The notes beneath the pieces are model-generated. The model ran no database searches and had not been told where the DNA came from. It was given only the letters and a program-made list of their open reading frames with translations. A stretch of DNA of 8,502 nucleotides from Oscillospiraceae bacterium (GTDB lineage Bacteria > Bacillota > Clostridia > Oscillospirales > Ruminococcaceae). This document shows, piece by piece, positions 5,078-8,502 of the stretch; the stretch's first letter is position 1, and each line of letters begins with the position of its first letter. The stretch spans positions 1 to 8,502 of the forward strand of contig JAFYEQ010000118.1 in the NCBI GenBank assembly GCA_017544185.1, written 5' to 3'. Made by a program: the position numbers and the translations under genes.

Positions 5078-8000
5078 ATGAGCAACAGATGGAGAAAGAT
5101 CGCTGCATTTGCCGTGTCACTGGCAATGTGCGCGGGCACTGTGACGCCGATATACGCTGACGAGATCGCATCCGATGTGGCAGCTTCAGATACGGCTGCC
5201 GATGCAGCTGTTGACACGGAAGCAGTCGATACTGCTGAGGATGCAGCTGAAGAGACCGTGTCGGACGAAGAGGCTCCGTCGGAGGATGTGTCCGCAGACG
5301 TGACCGACGAGGATGCATCATCCGAGGATGTGTCATCATCCGATGACGATACATCGACCGAAGATGGGTCATCGTCCGAGGAGGAGCCTTCTTCCGAGGA
5401 AGAGACGGCAGAAAAGGTCCCCGCGGACGGGACAGAGCCCGAGAATGGGGCATCGTCCGAGGAGACTTCTGCAGAGGAAACTGAGGATGATACAGCGCCT
5501 GAGGACGGGGCATCGTCCGAGGAGACTTCTGCAGAGGAAACTGAGGATGATACTGCATCAGAGGATGAGCTGCTGACGGATGAGACCACTCTGGCGGCTG
5601 CTCAGGCAGGTCAGCAGTTTTCTGTAAAGGATGAAAACAATAAGGTCATAGCTACCTATCAGGTGCTCGAGAACGGCAGTGACGTCGCTCTCACAAAATG
5701 GAGCCAGGATACACCGACGATCAATGTGCCTTCGACAGCCGTAGAGGATCTGGGAGAGGCCGGTACCATATCCCATAAGGTAGTTAAGATAGGTATAAAT
5801 TCATCTGCCTTCAGCAGTACGCTCAAGAACGTGATGACGATCAATTTGCCGAACTCTGTAACTACCATCAGCAATAATGCATTCCAGGGCGCTGCTACGT
5901 TACAGACGATATCCATACCGAACACGGTGAGCTCCATAGGTCAAAGTGCGTTCTACGGGTGCAAGAGCCTCGGTCAGGTCACTATACCCGACGGCGTGAC
6001 CAATATCGGACAGAGCACATTTAATGGATGTGCGGCCCTGACGCAGGTGACGGTACCCGATTCGGTCCAGACGATCGGGAACTATGCGTTCAACGGATGC
6101 ACCTCTCTCCAGACCATAAAGATACCCAACGGTGTCGAAGCTATCCCGACGAACACCTTCAGCGGATGCAGCAGCCTGAACAATGTCAGCATACCCTCAT
6201 CCGTGAAAACGATCGGTTCCTTCGCGTTCCAGGGATGTACGTCCCTTACTGTCCTCGACACTCCGTGGAATGCAGGGTCTGTCACATGCACTGATCCCGA
6301 TATGATCTGCTACTCCTTCGCGTTCCCGAAGGACAGTGTAAGTATCACGCTCAGCTCATTCGACCGCTTCGTGATGTATCAGAGCGTAGGGAACAGTATC
6401 GTCGATCTCAAGATCGCAGGTCAGGGCATATCCGGGATGACCTTCCCGTCGCACGTCTACAGATCATCCGGTACTACGGACACCATAACGACTATAGGCG
6501 TCGGAGATAAGTCGCTGATATCTTCGTACAAGGATCTGCAGAGCATAGTGATCCCTGATACGGTCACTAAGATAAACGCGAGAGCGCTCATGTTCAGCAA
6601 GGGCGCACCAACAGCTCTCACATCGATCGAGGTACCTAACACCGTCAAGACCATCGGGGCTTCGGCCTTTGCATACTGCTCGTCTCTTAAGACGATAAAT
6701 ATCCCCGACACTCTTACGGTGATCGAAAGCTCTACGTTCTTTGGCTGTGAGGACCTTGATAATATAACGATACCCCACAGCGTACTGAAGGTCGATGCCA
6801 GCGCGTTCGCAGAGTGTACTTCTCTTGAGCATCTCAAGACCCCCTGGGATACCGAGGCTGTACAGGGCACGAATGCGTTCATAGTCGACAAGAACGCGGT
6901 GGATATCTCCCCCAGTGCCTTCAATGAGACTAAGAAGCTCCAGTACATCATATACGAGGGAACTATCAACCAGGACAACGGTCTGGCTACGATCACAGGC
7001 TGCAAGCTGATAGGCAACAAAGTCGAAGAGCTGATCATACCCTCCTCCCTCAACGGTCATGATGTGGTAGGCATCGCAGAGAGCGCCTTTGAGACTAAGG
7101 ATCAGAACCAGAAGAAGCTTCCCGCTAGTGTCAAGACCATAGTGCTGCCCTATACCATCAAGAACCTGGGCTCCAGATCCTTTGCGAACAATTATTATCT
7201 CCAACAGGTATACTGGAAGGACACCTCGGGCGGCATGATCGACAAGACTACCGTCAATGCGATCATATCCGCTGAGGCATTCATGGACTGCAAGGGGCTC
7301 ATATCCGCGCCTCTCGATACCTGTGTGGCTACCATAGACGAGTATGCCTTCGCAGGGTGCCATCACCTTGCCAACTGCGCTCAGTATGGTCTGCCCAATA
7401 ATGAAGATCCGTTCGCAGAGTTCGGTACCACCGACGGACTGGATATACCCGTATCCGTGACTACCATAAGGACGGCTGCTTTCATGGACTGCTGGCGCCT
7501 GAAGAAGGTCCATCTTTCCGACAATATCAGTACCCTCGGCGACAGCGTGTTCGAGCAGTGTACGACTCTGGAGGAAGTCAGGTTCGACCAGATGCAGAAG
7601 CTGGATCTGGGCCGTCTTCCCAATAAGATGTTCAAGTGCTGCTGCTCTCTGAGAGAGGTAGTGATCCCCGATAAGGTACAGATCATCGGTCAGAAATGCT
7701 TCGCAGACTGCTCAAAGCTCGCGACCGTCACCTTCGGTACAGATCTGAAAGAGATAGAGTCGGCTGCCTTCGACAGCTGTGTATCCCTTGAAGCGGCTGA
7801 CTTCAAGGATCAGCTGGAGATCATAAGTGACGGTGCGTTCCGCTGGTGCCTGTCGCTGGAGCATGTACAGCTCCCGACCAAGCTGAGGAGCATAGGAAGG
7901 GAAGCATTCTGCAACTGTGAGGTGCTCCCTCAGATATCCTTCCCGAACAGTCTCTCTATGATCGGTGACTTTGCATTCTCCAACTGCAGTGCCCTCGGCA

Positions 8001-8502
8001 ATGTAACTATACCCAACGCCTGCTCTATAGGCAGCGGTGCCTTCCGAGGCTGTACCTCCTTCACGGCGTTCACGTTCCCGGAGGGGACACAGACCATCAA
8101 CTATGCGGTATTGGCACAGTGTACCAAGCTGGAGTCGGTGACCATCCCCGACAGCGTCACCAAGATCATAGGCGGCGGCGCTAAGATGGAAGATGCCAAG
8201 ACGTACATGTTCCAGTCCTACTACTATACATACAGACCGACCCAAATGTCCGATCTGTCAGAGAATGATGACCTAGACAAGCTCTTTAAACCTTTGGACA
8301 CGAAGGTAGAGCCATATCTGTGTCTTGGCTGCCAGGGCGCCTTCGCAGACTGCATATCCCTTAAGAGCATCCATCTCCCCAACGGCATCACCGAGATAGG
8401 CAAGGGCACCTTCTGGAAGTGCTACAATTTGAAGGAGCTCAACTATCCTACAGAGCTCCAGACGATCGGCGAGTATGCGTTCCTGTACTGCAAGTCGCTG
8501 CC
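5078..8502 (+). CDS. Second secreted BspA-like leucine-rich repeat protein (LRR_5), 3' end beyond window
   Basis: The reading frame is open from ATG 5078 to the window edge (1141 full codons, no stop). AAGGAGG at 5067-5073 lies 4 nt before the start. Residues 1-27 are a signal peptide almost identical to that of the upstream gene (shared core AAFAVSLAMCAGT), with probable cleavage after I-Y-A (A27|D28). Residues 28-170 are an acidic linker rich in S, E, D and T, including a 20-residue tandem duplication, and ending in ELLTDE like the upstream protein (DLLTDE). From about residue 237 to the edge there are about 29 LRR_5 repeats (for example IPDSVQTIGNYAFNGCTSL), interrupted at about 395-485, 588-670 and 1033-1070. 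The matching motifs AVLAQC (1010-1015) here and GVLAQC (821-826) upstream are offset by 189 residues, so the whole protein may be about 1600 residues if the ends also match; the missing part would then hold the C-terminal domains. Probably an extracellular binding or scaffold protein; ligand unknown. Confidence 0.92.
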   Translation, partial: MSNRWRKIAAFAVSLAMCAGTVTPIYADEIASDVAASDTAADAAVDTEAVDTAEDAAEETVSDEEAPSEDVSADVTDEDASSEDVSSSDDDTSTEDGSSSEEEPSSEEETAEKVPADGTEPENGASSEETSAEETEDDTAPEDGASSEETSAEETEDDTASEDELLTDETTLAAAQAGQQFSVKDENNKVIATYQVLENGSDVALTKWSQDTPTINVPSTAVEDLGEAGTISHKVVKIGINSSAFSSTLKNVMTINLPNSVTTISNNAFQGAATLQTISIPNTVSSIGQSAFYGCKSLGQVTIPDGVTNIGQSTFNGCAALTQVTVPDSVQTIGNYAFNGCTSLQTIKIPNGVEAIPTNTFSGCSSLNNVSIPSSVKTIGSFAFQGCTSLTVLDTPWNAGSVTCTDPDMICYSFAFPKDSVSITLSSFDRFVMYQSVGNSIVDLKIAGQGISGMTFPSHVYRSSGTTDTITTIGVGDKSLISSYKDLQSIVIPDTVTKINARALMFSKGAPTALTSIEVPNTVKTIGASAFAYCSSLKTINIPDTLTVIESSTFFGCEDLDNITIPHSVLKVDASAFAECTSLEHLKTPWDTEAVQGTNAFIVDKNAVDISPSAFNETKKLQYIIYEGTINQDNGLATITGCKLIGNKVEELIIPSSLNGHDVVGIAESAFETKDQNQKKLPASVKTIVLPYTIKNLGSRSFANNYYLQQVYWKDTSGGMIDKTTVNAIISAEAFMDCKGLISAPLDTCVATIDEYAFAGCHHLANCAQYGLPNNEDPFAEFGTTDGLDIPVSVTTIRTAAFMDCWRLKKVHLSDNISTLGDSVFEQCTTLEEVRFDQMQKLDLGRLPNKMFKCCCSLREVVIPDKVQIIGQKCFADCSKLATVTFGTDLKEIESAAFDSCVSLEAADFKDQLEIISDGAFRWCLSLEHVQLPTKLRSIGREAFCNCEVLPQISFPNSLSMIGDFAFSNCSALGNVTIPNACSIGSGAFRGCTSFTAFTFPEGTQTINYAVLAQCTKLESVTIPDSVTKIIGGGAKMEDAKTYMFQSYYYTYRPTQMSDLSENDDLDKLFKPLDTKVEPYLCLGCQGAFADCISLKSIHLPNGITEIGKGTFWKCYNLKELNYPTELQTIGEYAFLYCKSL
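5434..5553 (+). repeat. 60-bp tandem duplication in the acidic linker of the second LRR gene
   Basis: Copy 1 (5434-5493) and copy 2 (5494-5553) match at 56 of 60 positions, and the last 47 bases of each copy (5447-5493 and 5507-5553) are identical. Each copy adds 20 residues containing GASSEETSAEETEDDT, so the frame is kept. Identity at third codon positions, unlike elsewhere in the linkers, indicates a recent duplication or conversion. The tract could contract or expand by recombination or slippage. Confidence 0.9.
6205..7095 (+). repeat. Internal duplication of an LRR-plus-interruption module in the second LRR gene
   Basis: Two segments of the second protein match at an offset of 193 residues. 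Residues 376-400 and 569-593 share the layout V-K-x-I/V...AF..CTSL....TPW, with GCTSLTVLDTPWNAGSV in the first and ECTSLEHLKTPWDTEAV in the second. Each is followed by a non-LRR stretch of about 80 residues, then LRRs resume. The upstream paralogue has only one such module, which accounts for most of the 189-residue offset between the two proteins. The copies are diverged, so the duplication is old. Boundaries are approximate. Confidence 0.55.

Noticed and set aside
6464..7513. A 349-codon - strand frame inside the second LRR gene
   Set aside because: It lies antisense to an unbroken LRR coding frame and has no recognisable family features.

Overview
The window looks like chromosomal DNA from a gut or rumen Clostridia-type Firmicute, most likely Ruminococcus-like (Oscillospiraceae). 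This is an inference from three things: strong AAGGAGG ribosome binding sites, a moderately GC-rich codon pattern that still uses ATA for isoleucine freely, and very large secreted proteins of BspA-like LRR_5 repeats. No taxonomic marker gene is present, so the assignment is tentative. All genes lie on the + strand.

Layout. (1) 23-445 is a complete ribose-5-phosphate isomerase B gene (rpiB). (2) 446-661 is a regulatory intergenic region. It holds a perfect 13-bp stem-loop just after rpiB, a 16-bp-arm inverted repeat, an extended -10 promoter (TGATATAAT) whose upstream spacer is exactly the right arm of that repeat, and the ribosome binding site of the next gene. (3) 662-4987 is a complete 1441-residue secreted protein: signal peptide, acidic PADEE-repeat linker, about 31 LRR_5 repeats with non-LRR interruptions, a fibronectin-III-like domain and two chitobiase-C-terminal-like modules. 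(4) 4988-5077 is a 90-bp gap with a textbook intrinsic terminator only 8 nt before the next Shine-Dalgarno, plus a possible competing antiterminator helix. (5) 5078 to the window end is the 5' part (1141 codons, no stop) of a second giant LRR protein. It is a paralogue of the first with the same signal peptide, a different (SSEE-type) acidic linker, and one extra repeat module.

How they fit together. rpiB is a housekeeping pentose-phosphate gene and probably not functionally tied to the LRR genes, which have their own promoter. The two LRR proteins are tandem paralogues expected to work outside the membrane, probably as adhesion, binding or scaffold proteins; their ligands are unknown. The most interesting points are regulatory: the boxed-in promoter of the first LRR gene, and the terminator in the leader of the second, which leaves no room for an ordinary promoter downstream of it. 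I saw no RNA genes, CRISPR arrays, insertion sequences or phage genes. No wholly new system is evident.
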